A stretch of 13,359 bases of DNA. Origin: Planctomycetaceae bacterium. Its GTDB lineage: Bacteria; Planctomycetota; Planctomycetia; Pirellulales; Pirellulaceae. Location: contig DMPQ01000483.1 of the NCBI GenBank assembly GCA_003455945.1, positions 25,314 through 38,672 on the forward strand, written 5' to 3'. The notes under the pieces were generated by a model, which saw only the letters and a program-made list of their open reading frames with translations, did no database searches and was not told the origin of the DNA. The first letter of the stretch is position 1. Each line of letters begins with the position of its first letter. Shown here piece after piece: positions 1 through 6,665 of this stretch. The translations under genes and the position numbers were made by a program.

Positions 1-7
1 CTGCGGG

Positions 8-34
8 GATCGCGACGCCCTCCTTCGCGCGATC
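8..34 (-). terminator. Inverted repeat just after the FAH gene
   Basis: GATCGCG (8-14) and CGCGATC (28-34) form a perfect 7-bp stem with a 13-nt loop, 2 nt after the FAH stop codon. No T-run follows on the minus strand, so it would be an atypical terminator or a 3'-end stabilising hairpin. The loop reads AAGGAGGG on the minus strand, which resembles a Shine-Dalgarno sequence, but no start codon follows within the 17 or so bases left in the window. Confidence 0.35.
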
Positions 35-36
35 GT

Positions 37-849
37 TCAGATCGGTTCCTCGATCACCGGATTGGTCAGGCGGCCGATCCGATCGATCTCGATCGTCACG
101 GTGTCGGACGGCTGCAGGTAGACCGGCGGTTTGCGAGCCGCTCCGACGCCGTGCGGCGTACCGGTCAGGATGACGGTCCCCGGTACCAGGACGGTGCTCG
201 CCGAGAGGAACTCGATCAGCGTCGGCACGTCGAAGATCATGTCGTTCGTGTTCCAGTCCTGCATCACTTGGCCATTGAGGATCGTCCGGATGCCGAGCTC
301 GTTCGGGTTCGTGATCTCGTCGGTCGTCACGATCCAGGGGCCGAGCGGACAGAAGGTGGCGAAGGTCTTGCCACGACACCACTGCCCTCCGCCGCCGTTC
401 ATCTGCCAGTCGCGCGCACTGACGTCGTCGGCGCACGTATAGCCGAGCACGTACGACAGCGCTTCGGCTCGCGAGACGTTATGGCAGCGGCGGCCGATCA
501 CCACCGCCAGCTCGCACTCGTAGTCGACCTTGTCGCTCCGCAGGCGACGCGGCAGCATGATCGGTCCGTCCGGATCCTGGACCGCGCCGACGTTCTTCAT
601 GAAGACGACCGGATGCTCGGGGATCGCCTGGTTCCCTTCCGCGGCATGCTTCCGGTAGTTGAGACCGATGCAGATGATGTCGCGCGGTTCGAGCGGCGCG
701 AGCAGCTTCCCGACTTCGGTCTCGTTCCCCGTATCGACGATAACTCCGTCGACGATCGGATCTCCGGCCAATAGCGTCGTCCGGCCGTCGTCGTGGCGAC
801 ATCCGAATCGAACGTTCCCCGCAGGATCGAGAAAGCGGATGATCTTCAT
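37..849 (-). CDS. Fumarylacetoacetate hydrolase (FAH)-fold family protein
   Basis: This is a 270-residue cytoplasmic enzyme of the FAH superfamily, which cleaves C-C bonds of, or isomerises or decarboxylates, diketo acids using a divalent metal. Visible family motifs are GLNYRKHAAE (62-71), the metal-site segment DYECELAVVIGR (109-120, likely ligands E111 and E113), DDVSARDWQ (141-149, likely ligand D142), the lid/active-site segment GKTFATFCPLGPW (160-172) and LTGTPHGVG (228-236). The length is normal for single-domain members such as 2-hydroxyhepta-2,4-diene-1,7-dioate isomerase, acylpyruvase and 2,4-diketo-3-deoxy-L-fuconate hydrolase. Sequence alone does not choose among these. It is the last gene of the minus-strand array visible here and lies 84 nt after the Ldh2-family gene, so it may act on a keto acid made by the upstream dehydrogenases (inference). 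No strong Shine-Dalgarno sequence precedes its ATG. Confidence 0.95.
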   Translation of the reverse strand: MKIIRFLDPAGNVRFGCRHDDGRTTLLAGDPIVDGVIVDTGNETEVGKLLAPLEPRDIICIGLNYRKHAAEGNQAIPEHPVVFMKNVGAVQDPDGPIMLPRRLRSDKVDYECELAVVIGRRCHNVSRAEALSYVLGYTCADDVSARDWQMNGGGGQWCRGKTFATFCPLGPWIVTTDEITNPNELGIRTILNGQVMQDWNTNDMIFDVPTLIEFLSASTVLVPGTVILTGTPHGVGAARKPPVYLQPSDTVTIEIDRIGRLTNPVIEEPI

Positions 850-876
850 CAGGTGAGTTCCGTGGGAGGTGGGAGT

Positions 877-909
877 GGCGATCGACGGGCTGAGATTCGG
901 TCGATAGCC
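877..909 (-). terminator. Inverted repeat between the Ldh2-family gene and FAH
   Basis: Positions 877-886 (GGCGATCGAC) pair with 900-909 (GTCGATAGCC) in a 10-bp stem with one mismatch (880/906) and a 13-nt loop. It begins 24 nt after the Ldh2-family stop codon and ends 27 nt before the FAH start. No T-tract follows. It could be a weak terminator, or a processing or stability hairpin inside an operon. Confidence 0.35.
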
Positions 910-933
910 CGAGCCGAGGTCGAAGGTGAGTGA

Positions 934-2037
934 TCAGGGATCCGGGTCGAGATAGTCGCACGGCGGGATCGTCACGAGCGTCGCCGCTTCGTCGAGCTTG
1001 TCGACGACGTCGGGGGGAAGGAGGATGCCGTCGGCGGCGGCGTGCAAGGCGCGACGCCACTCGAGATCGCCGGGCAACAACACTTCACGCGATCCGACGG
1101 CCGGCTCGACCGCGCGAATCTCGTTCGCCAAGCGATCGATCCGCTCCAGGTACGACTCACGCGACGCGAAGATCGCCGGATCCCACAGCGTGAACGAAGC
1201 GTTGTGACCCGACGGGAGCGAAGGATCATCGAAGATCCAGCTGCCGATCTCCCACGTCATCCGTCCCCCGGGCAACACGCCGGCGAGCAGCTCGCAGAAC
1301 AGACCGAGTCCGTATCCCTTGTGTCCGGCCATCGGCGCGAGTGACGCGCGGTCCGGATAGAGCGAGGCATCGGTCGTCGGCAGACCGTCGGCGTCGACCA
1401 GCCAGCTCGCCGGAATCGGTTCGCCTCGCATTCGCGCCGCATACACCTTCCCGCCGGCGACCGCCGCAGTGGCGATGTCGAGCACGATCGGATCGTTCGA
1501 GGTCGGGGCGGCCCAGGCGAGAGGATTGCTGCCGAGCACGGCGCGCCGTGCTCCGGGAGCGGTGACGCTCGGGATATCGTTGCCGGTGACGAGCGCGACG
1601 AAGCCGTTCCGTGCCGCGAACGACGCGAAGAAGCCGGCGGCACCGATGTGGCCGGTGTTCCGCAGGCCGACATGCGCGACGCCGACCTGCGATGCCTTGC
1701 GCATCGCCAGTTCGACCGCTGCACGGCAGCCGATCTGTCCGAGCCCTCCATCGCCGTCGATGATCCCCCACGCCGGACCTTCGCGTTCGATCCGCGGAAT
1801 CGCATCGGGGCGATACCCGCGCGCCAGCAGCTTCTTCAGATAGCCGGCGAGCAGTTTGGTGCCGTGAGTCGAGATGCCCATCGCGTCGGTCGTCACCAGC
1901 GCCTCGGCGACGATCTCGGCCGGACCCTCCGGTACCTCGGCGCGCTCGAGCGCCTGACAGACGAATCGGTCGAGTTCCGCGATCGAGACGCGACGCCCGA
2001 TTCCGGACGAGGGAGCTGGCGGACCGGCGCCGGACAT
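934..2037 (-). CDS. Ldh2 family oxidoreductase (malate/L-lactate/ureidoglycolate dehydrogenase type)
   Basis: This is a 367-residue NAD(P)-dependent cytoplasmic dehydrogenase of the Ldh2/YiaK/AllD family, unrelated to classical lactate dehydrogenase. Members oxidise malate, L-lactate, L-sulfolactate, ureidoglycolate or 2,3-diketo-L-gulonate. Visible motifs are GISTHGT (54-60, family GxxSHG with catalytic-type H58), NTGHIGAAGFFA (127-138), LGSNPLAWAAPT (168-179), LDIATAAVAGGKV (186-198) and GHKGYGLGL (238-246). The start at 2037 is chosen because GAGG sits 6 nt upstream. An in-frame ATG at 2142 would add 35 arginine-rich residues with no family similarity. It lies 114 nt after the D-2-hydroxyacid dehydrogenase gene and 84 nt before the FAH gene. 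The substrate is not identifiable. Oxidation or reduction of a 2-hydroxy/2-keto acid in a catabolic route is the reasonable inference. Confidence 0.93.
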   Translation of the reverse strand: MSGAGPPAPSSGIGRRVSIAELDRFVCQALERAEVPEGPAEIVAEALVTTDAMGISTHGTKLLAGYLKKLLARGYRPDAIPRIEREGPAWGIIDGDGGLGQIGCRAAVELAMRKASQVGVAHVGLRNTGHIGAAGFFASFAARNGFVALVTGNDIPSVTAPGARRAVLGSNPLAWAAPTSNDPIVLDIATAAVAGGKVYAARMRGEPIPASWLVDADGLPTTDASLYPDRASLAPMAGHKGYGLGLFCELLAGVLPGGRMTWEIGSWIFDDPSLPSGHNASFTLWDPAIFASRESYLERIDRLANEIRAVEPAVGSREVLLPGDLEWRRALHAAADGILLPPDVVDKLDEAATLVTIPPCDYLDPDP

Positions 2038-2043
2038 GTCGAG

Positions 2044-2047
2044 CCTC
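2044..2047 (-). promoter_or_regulatory. Ribosome binding site of the Ldh2-family gene
   Basis: GAGG on the minus strand lies 6 nt upstream of the ATG at 2037. This supports that start over the longer in-frame option at 2142. Confidence 0.6.
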
Positions 2048-2099
2048 GCGAGCGGCGGTAACGAGCGAGACGAATCGGAATGCAGAGGAGCGACACGAG

Positions 2100-2133
2100 C
2101 GGCGACGATCGAGCGCGGCTGCAATCGTCGCCG
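2100..2133 (-). terminator. Perfect 10-bp inverted repeat after the D-2-hydroxyacid dehydrogenase gene
   Basis: CGGCGACGAT (2100-2109) and ATCGTCGCCG (2124-2133) form a perfect stem with a 14-nt loop, 18 nt after the stop codon at 2152. No T-run follows. The position suits a terminator or a 3'-end RNA-stability element. The function is inferred from position and pairing only. Confidence 0.45.
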
Positions 2134-2151
2134 ACGAGCCACCCCGGCGCG

Positions 2152-3120
2152 TCAGCGAGCGAGAACCCCGTTGACGACGTTCGAGGAGGGGCGGCCGGCG
2201 AGCGCGTCGGCGGCTGCCTGGGCGACGGTCAGCCGGAGCTTGCGGACCGCCGGCACGCTCGCCGAGGCGATGTGCGACTGCAGAACCGTTCCGGCTCGCC
2301 GGCGGAGCGGATGGTCGATCGGCAGCGGCTCGACCGAGAAGACATCCAGCGCGGCATCGGACAGATGGCCCGATTCGAGCGCTTCGAGCAGCGCGTCCGT
2401 GTCGACCAGATCACCTCGGCCGACATTCACCAGAATCGCCCCCGGACGCATCGCGGCGAAGGTCGCGCGGTTCATCATGCCGCGGGTCCGGTCGGTCGAC
2501 GGACAGTGAAGCGTCACGACGTCGCTGGATGCGAGCAGACGATCGAACGGTACCGCCGTCGCTCCGGCCGCCGCGATCTCGTCGTCTCCGACGATCGGAT
2601 CCGAAACGAGCACGCGACATCGGAAGCCGCGCAGCCGCGCGACCACCTCGCGACCGATCCGACCGAAACCGACCACGCCGACCGTCAGATCCTTGAGCGT
2701 CCGCATCCGGTCGAGCGGCGTCGCGAGCCCCCACGCGCCGCCGCGTACATGAGCATCGTTGGCGACGACCTGCCGGGTCGCGGCGAGCAGCAGGGCCAGC
2801 GTGTGATCCGCCACTTCGTCGATGCAGTAGTCCGGAACGTTGACGACCGGGATGCCTCGTTCGCGAGCCGCATCGAGGGCGACGTTGTCGACGCCGATCC
2901 CGTAGCGGACGATCACCTTGGCTCGCGTCATCGCTTCGACCACCGAGCGATCGACCGGAGCGAACTGGACGATCACGGCGTCGGCATCGGCGACCAGCGG
3001 CCGGAGTCGCTCGGCGGAGAGCTTCTCCTTCTGCGCCACGACCTGATGTCCGAGCGGTTCGAGGAGGCCCGTTTCGATCTCGAGATCGGGAAACGTGTAG
3101 TCGGTGACCACGACCTTCAT
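2152..3120 (-). CDS. D-2-hydroxyacid dehydrogenase (phosphoglycerate dehydrogenase/CtBP-like)
   Basis: This is a 322-residue NAD-dependent D-isomer 2-hydroxyacid dehydrogenase, a cytoplasmic enzyme that interconverts a D-2-hydroxy acid and a 2-keto acid. The catalytic and substrate domain halves flank a Rossmann domain with GFGRIG (151-156) and a likely ribose-binding acidic residue D174. The expected catalytic triad is present: R235 in NVGRGDLVD, E264 in SVEP and H283 in SHIA. DEVADHTLALLLA (101-113) is also typical. The length matches single-domain-pair members and lacks the C-terminal ACT/ASB extension of biosynthetic SerA, so serine synthesis is unlikely to be its main role. It lies in the minus-strand array with other dehydrogenases, after a 170-nt gap holding a strong hairpin. 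The ATG at 3120 has no clear Shine-Dalgarno sequence. The substrate is unknown. Confidence 0.94.
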   Translation of the reverse strand: MKVVVTDYTFPDLEIETGLLEPLGHQVVAQKEKLSAERLRPLVADADAVIVQFAPVDRSVVEAMTRAKVIVRYGIGVDNVALDAARERGIPVVNVPDYCIDEVADHTLALLLAATRQVVANDAHVRGGAWGLATPLDRMRTLKDLTVGVVGFGRIGREVVARLRGFRCRVLVSDPIVGDDEIAAAGATAVPFDRLLASSDVVTLHCPSTDRTRGMMNRATFAAMRPGAILVNVGRGDLVDTDALLEALESGHLSDAALDVFSVEPLPIDHPLRRRAGTVLQSHIASASVPAVRKLRLTVAQAAADALAGRPSSNVVNGVLAR

Positions 3121-3151
3121 GGCGGCGGCTCGTCTCGGTGGTGAGGTGGGA

Positions 3152-3178
3152 CGGCGATCGCCGGGGGAGCGATCGCCG
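3152..3178 (-). promoter_or_regulatory. Perfect 10-bp inverted repeat upstream of the D-2-hydroxyacid dehydrogenase
   Basis: CGGCGATCGC (3152-3161) and GCGATCGCCG (3169-3178) are exact reverse complements separated by 7 nt. The element is 31 nt upstream of the dehydrogenase ATG and 112 nt after the previous stop codon. Each arm contains the octamer GCGATCGC. It could be a leader hairpin, a U-less terminator or a protein-binding dyad. Position close to the start codon favours a leader or operator role over termination (inference). Confidence 0.4.
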
Positions 3179-3290
3179 AAGCGTCATCGTCCGGCAGCCG
3201 TCGGCCGCAAGCAAGCGCCGAGCCGCCGAGAACGCCAAAGTCACCTCGTCCGAGACATGCCGACCGGGCGCCCTTTCGGAACGTCGATCG

Positions 3291-4055
3291 TCACTCCTTC
3301 GGATTCGTCGGGGGACGAGCCGGAACCTCGTGATTGCGGCGCACCTCAGGCTGACCGACGCGCACGAACGCATCGACTACCGCCGCATGGGCGCGGATCA
3401 GAGTCGCGACGTACGGATCGTCCGAACGCTCGACGACGCGAACCCCTTTCTCGGTCGCCTCGACCGTCATTTCGATCCGGTCATGGTGACGGAACAGCTC
3501 GGCGAAGAGCGGATCGCGCAGGTGGATCGGAGCCGGCTCTTCGACACGCGACTTCATCCGAGCGACGTGCTCCCGAATCAGCTCGGCGAGTTCCGGATCG
3601 TCGGTTTCGGTCAGCGTGCGGACGCCGTCTTCCAGATTCTCGACCGTGCGCCGGATCTCGTCATGTCGCGACAACAGGGCGTGGAAGAGTTCGCGATCCT
3701 TCTCGAACCGCTCCGCTGCCGTCTCGTCGGTCGCTGTCGACGAGGGAGAGGCATCCTCCTGACGGATCGTCGGTTCGTTCGTCGCTGCGGAACCGTCGGC
3801 CCCCTCCGAGGTCGTTTCGGAAGAGCCGACAACCGGACCCCGTCCCCCGCGAAACCGCCGGCCGAAACCTCGCCCACCGCCGCGTGATCCTTGCTGCTGC
3901 GGAGGGGACCAACCCTTGGCATCGTGACCGAGGTCGGGCGATGCCCAGACTCCGCCGAAGGCCAGAAGCGCGAGCCCGATCGCCCAGCGATGCGCCGAAT
4001 CGGTTCGCGCCGTGCGACATCGTGCTGTCTCTGATCGTTGTTGCCGTCCGTTCAT
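3291..4055 (-). CDS. Secreted protein with tandem 60-residue histidine-containing repeat, function unknown
   Basis: This is a 254-residue protein I cannot assign to a named family. Residues 25-38 form a hydrophobic stretch after an arginine-rich start, with a plausible signal-peptidase site after VWA (36-38), so export is likely. Residues 53-75 are glutamine/glycine/arginine-rich (RGG-like) and 76-115 are low-complexity S/T/E/A. The folded part is a duplication with a period of exactly 60: HDEIRRTVEN (131-140) matches HDRIEMTVEA (191-200), and TDDPELAELIREH (151-163) matches SDDPYVATLIRAH (211-223). Two histidines per unit (H131/H163 and H191/H223) are kept, which hints at metal or heme binding (inference). 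The start at 4055 is set by AGGAG 7 nt upstream. An in-frame ATG at 4157 lacks this and would precede the signal peptide by 34 further residues. The gene sits between the SDR and D-2-hydroxyacid dehydrogenase genes, with hairpins in both gaps. Confidence 0.85.
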   Translation of the reverse strand: MNGRQQRSETARCRTARTDSAHRWAIGLALLAFGGVWASPDLGHDAKGWSPPQQQGSRGGGRGFGRRFRGGRGPVVGSSETTSEGADGSAATNEPTIRQEDASPSSTATDETAAERFEKDRELFHALLSRHDEIRRTVENLEDGVRTLTETDDPELAELIREHVARMKSRVEEPAPIHLRDPLFAELFRHHDRIEMTVEATEKGVRVVERSDDPYVATLIRAHAAVVDAFVRVGQPEVRRNHEVPARPPTNPKE

Positions 4056-4062
4056 CTTCAGA

Positions 4063-4067
4063 CTCCT
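4063..4067 (-). promoter_or_regulatory. Ribosome binding site of the tandem-repeat secreted protein
   Basis: AGGAG on the minus strand, 7 nt upstream of the ATG at 4055. It is the clearest Shine-Dalgarno sequence of the minus-strand array and decides the start of this gene. Confidence 0.75.
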
Positions 4068-4180
4068 GACCGAAGAGGTCGTTTCGAGATCCGAAGAATC
4101 CGAGAGTGCAATCGTCATGCCGAGCCGTCGCGGACGACGAGGGCTCGTGAAGCGCACGCGTCGTCCGCTACCGGAACGGA

Positions 4181-4205
4181 CGGACCTCGCGTTCCTCGAG
4201 GTCCG
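4181..4205 (-). terminator. Perfect 9-bp inverted repeat after the SDR gene
   Basis: CGGACCTCG (4181-4189) and CGAGGTCCG (4197-4205) form a perfect stem with a 7-nt loop, 13 nt after the SDR stop codon. No T-tract follows on the minus strand. The position suits a transcription terminator, and the next gene has its own strong ribosome binding site, but read-through within one operon is equally possible. Confidence 0.5.
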
Positions 4206-4218
4206 CTCCGTACGATTC

Positions 4219-4959
4219 TCATTCGCCGCCGCTCGCTTCGACGACGTTCCGAGCGAAGTCGGCGTAGGCGCCGCCGACCTGCTTGGCCATCGTGTCGGGC
4301 CACAAGTGGAAGTCGCCGGCCTTCAGAGCCGCGACGATTCCTTCGCCGACCAGCGAAGCCGGTTCGGCGATCTCGGCCAAGCCGGCGTCGTTCGCCATAT
4401 CGGTCGCGATCGGCCCGGGATGGATGCTCAGCACGTGCGTCCCCTGTTCGGCGAGCAGTTCGCGGAGCGACTGGGTGAGCGAGTACGCCGCGGCCTTCGA
4501 GGCGCAGTAGGTCGAGAAGCCCGGGAACGCCTTGACCGAGGCGACCGAGTTGAGCTGACCGAACGCGCCTCCGCCGTTCTTCTTCAGCACCGGAGCGAAC
4601 GCCTGAGCCATCCGAAGCAGGCCGTTGACGTTGACTTCGATCTCGTACGCCAGTGCCTCGATCGCTCCCGCATCGAGCGCCGTCGCCGTTCGCAGGACAC
4701 CGGCGTTGTTGATCACGATCGTCACGTCGCTCGCGGTGCGAGCCGCCGCGAGGATCGTCGCCGGCTGTTGCAGATCGAGTTCCAGCGGCACGATCCGGCT
4801 GCCGTGCGCGGCGACGAGTGGCGCTGCCGACGCGACGTCCCGAACCGCCGCGTAGACCTTCGCCGCTCCATGAGCGATCAGCGAGTCGACGATCGCTCGC
4901 CCGATCCCTCGATTCGCTCCGGTCACCAGAGCCACCTGACCCTTGACGTCGATTCCCAT
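4219..4959 (-). CDS. Short-chain dehydrogenase/reductase (SDR) family oxidoreductase
   Basis: This is a 246-residue classical SDR, a cytoplasmic NAD(P)(H)-dependent alcohol/ketone oxidoreductase. The cofactor motif TGANRGIG (13-20) and NNAG (84-87) are present, with catalytic S138 and the YxxxK pair Y151/K155 (YCASK). HPGPIATDM (180-188) is the usual cofactor-contact segment. R40, at the end of the second strand in YAAVRD (36-41), may favour NADP(H) (inference). The length is normal. The gene starts 144 nt after the DUF1501 stop codon, with a strong hairpin in that gap and another right after its own stop, so it could be a separately transcribed unit. The substrate cannot be told from sequence. 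The neighbouring dehydrogenases suggest a shared catabolic role. Confidence 0.95.
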   Translation of the reverse strand: MGIDVKGQVALVTGANRGIGRAIVDSLIAHGAAKVYAAVRDVASAAPLVAAHGSRIVPLELDLQQPATILAAARTASDVTIVINNAGVLRTATALDAGAIEALAYEIEVNVNGLLRMAQAFAPVLKKNGGGAFGQLNSVASVKAFPGFSTYCASKAAAYSLTQSLRELLAEQGTHVLSIHPGPIATDMANDAGLAEIAEPASLVGEGIVAALKAGDFHLWPDTMAKQVGGAYADFARNVVEASGGE

Positions 4960-5030
4960 CGTTCTGGTTCCCTATTCGCAGTCTTCCTTCGGCTCGCTCG
5001 TTCCGCCCCCTTTCGAGGCGACGGAGCGGC

Positions 5031-5067
5031 GGAGCGGCTCTCGGGACCCTCTCGTCCCGAACGCTCC
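5031..5067 (-). terminator. Two-step inverted repeat after the DUF1501 gene
   Basis: Inner stem: TCGGGAC (5041-5047) pairs with GTCCCGA (5054-5060) around a 6-nt loop. Outer stem: GGAGCG (5031-5036) pairs with CGCTCC (5062-5067) across a small asymmetric internal loop. The 13 bp in total make it one of the strongest hairpins in the window. It lies 36 nt after the DUF1501 stop codon, without a following T-run. Confidence 0.5.
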
Positions 5068-5103
5068 TTCCCGACGCGTCGGTCAGGCCGGACCTTTCGC
5101 CGT

Positions 5104-6615
5104 TCAGGCAAGAATCTCGTCGATCACTCGGCCGTGATCGATCTCCAGGCGTCGACGATCGGGGAGCACCAGGCGCCGATTGTCGAGACCGAGCAGGTGG
5201 AGGACCGTCGCGTGCAGGTCGGTGACGTAATGCCCGTCGCCGAGTGCGTGGTAGCCGAGTTCGTCCGTCTCGCCATGCACGTGCCCCTTCTTCGTTCCGC
5301 CCCCGGCCAACCAGATCGTGAAGCCGTTCGGATGGTGATCGCGCCCATCGACGCCACCGCTCCGCTGCTCCAGCCCCGGGGTCCGGCCGAACTCGGTGCA
5401 GAAGACGACAAGCGTCTCGTCGAGCAGCCCGCGGCGCGACAGATCCTCGATCAGCCCGGCGATCGGACGATCGACGCTCGTGCAGAGCTTCTCGTGGTTC
5501 TCCTTCAGCTTCTGATGCGAGTCCCATGCTCCGTAGCCGGACGGATAGACCTGGACGAAGCGGACCCCGCGCTCCACCAGTCGACGCGCGGCGAGCAGAC
5601 GGTTGCCGGCCGTTTCGGTCTCGGGACGGTCCAGCCCGTAGAGCGCCCGCGTCTCGGCCGTCTCGCTCGCCAGATCGATCCCCTCAGGCACCGCTGACTG
5701 CATCCGGAACGCGAGCTCGTACGCGCGGAGTCGAGCTTCGAGCTCGGCATCTTCCGGCGTCTGGCGCTGTGCGATCCGTCCGAGACGCTCGATCAGGTCG
5801 AACTCCTGTCGCTGAGCCGATTCGCTGCGCCCCGCGGGCCGGACACCGAACGGAAGCGGAGCGTTCGGATCGAGGGCGAGCGGAACGCCGGTATGACGCG
5901 GGCCCAGGTAATAGGCGTCGATCGACGCTCGCGTATCGGCTCGCGTCGGACCGCCGAGCACGACGTACTTCGGCAGGTTGTCGTTGAGCGACCCCAGACC
6001 GTAGTCGGCCCACGATCCGATCGACGGTTGCGTCTCGTCCAATCGATGTCGACCGGTATGGAACTGGTTCTCGGCCGCATGGTCATTGTCGGTCGTCCAG
6101 CAATTGCGGACGAAACAGAGACGATCGATCTGCTTGGCCAGATGAGGCCACCAGTCGGTCATCTCGATTCCCGACTCGCCATGACGGCGGAACCCGACCT
6201 GCATCGGATAGATGATCGGATAGACGTCCCGCACGTTGATCTCTTCGGCGGCGACCGAGCGGAACCGCTTCTTGTGGAGCGGCGAGTCGACCGGGTTCTC
6301 GAACGGCGTCTTGTCGAACGTCATTCCCGCGTAGGTGTTCAGCGCCGGTTTGGGATCGAACGTCTCGACGTGACTGTAGCCTCCCGACAGGAAGACCCAG
6401 ATCACCGATTTGGCTCGCGGCGCGTGATGCAGCGGCGATCTTTCGTGCGCGTCCGACTCGCGCTCCTGGTCCGCCGTCGTCCCTGTGGCGTCGGTCGCCA
6501 GCAGCGAGGCGAGCGCCAGGCTGCCGAATCCCAATCCGCAGTCGAACAGGAACCGACGACGACAACCGCACTCGTTCGAGGCTTCGTCCGGTGACGTGCG
6601 ATGGCGGAGCGACAT
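5104..6615 (-). CDS. DUF1501 domain-containing protein, Tat-exported
   Basis: This is a 503-residue member of the DUF1501 family, which has an alkaline-phosphatase/sulfatase-like fold, is very abundant in planctomycetes and has no established biochemical role. The N-terminus holds a twin-arginine signal with RRRFL (19-23) followed by a hydrophobic segment (about 24-40), so folded export through Tat is expected. Family landmarks are WVFLSGGYSHVETFDPKP (73-90), WWPHLAKQIDRLCFVRN (155-171), GAWDSH (362-367), EFGRTP (408-413), GRDHHPNGFTIWLAGGG (424-440) and HATVLHLLGLD (468-478). The conserved D, H and E residues in these segments suggest a metal site as in the alkaline phosphatase superfamily (inference). 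It starts 50 nt after the large cytochrome-like gene, and the two families usually travel as a pair, presumably acting together in the periplasm or at the cell surface. Confidence 0.95.
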   Translation of the reverse strand: MSLRHRTSPDEASNECGCRRRFLFDCGLGFGSLALASLLATDATGTTADQERESDAHERSPLHHAPRAKSVIWVFLSGGYSHVETFDPKPALNTYAGMTFDKTPFENPVDSPLHKKRFRSVAAEEINVRDVYPIIYPMQVGFRRHGESGIEMTDWWPHLAKQIDRLCFVRNCWTTDNDHAAENQFHTGRHRLDETQPSIGSWADYGLGSLNDNLPKYVVLGGPTRADTRASIDAYYLGPRHTGVPLALDPNAPLPFGVRPAGRSESAQRQEFDLIERLGRIAQRQTPEDAELEARLRAYELAFRMQSAVPEGIDLASETAETRALYGLDRPETETAGNRLLAARRLVERGVRFVQVYPSGYGAWDSHQKLKENHEKLCTSVDRPIAGLIEDLSRRGLLDETLVVFCTEFGRTPGLEQRSGGVDGRDHHPNGFTIWLAGGGTKKGHVHGETDELGYHALGDGHYVTDLHATVLHLLGLDNRRLVLPDRRRLEIDHGRVIDEILA

Positions 6616-6665
6616 GGCGCGACTCGATGCGTCGAGAAGGTGTGTGATCGTCGAGGGAGTAAGGA

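Noticed and set aside
2038..2142. Longer N-terminus for the Ldh2-family protein starting at 2142
   Set aside because: The extra 35 residues are arginine-rich, overlap the hairpin at 2100-2133 and lack family similarity. GAGG supports the ATG at 2037.
4056..4157. Longer N-terminus for the tandem-repeat secreted protein starting at 4157
   Set aside because: It would place 34 residues before a normal signal peptide start. The AGGAG 7 nt before 4055 decides for the shorter form.
4012..5697. Long open frame on the plus strand (561 codons) opposite the SDR and DUF1501 genes
   Set aside because: It lies antisense to two clear protein families, is very rich in R, D, E and V as expected from the reverse reading of high-GC codons, and shows no family motif.
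6623..6636. Small inverted repeat CTCGA/TCGAG between the cytochrome-like and DUF1501 genes
   Set aside because: A 5-bp stem of a very common sequence type here is not better than chance.
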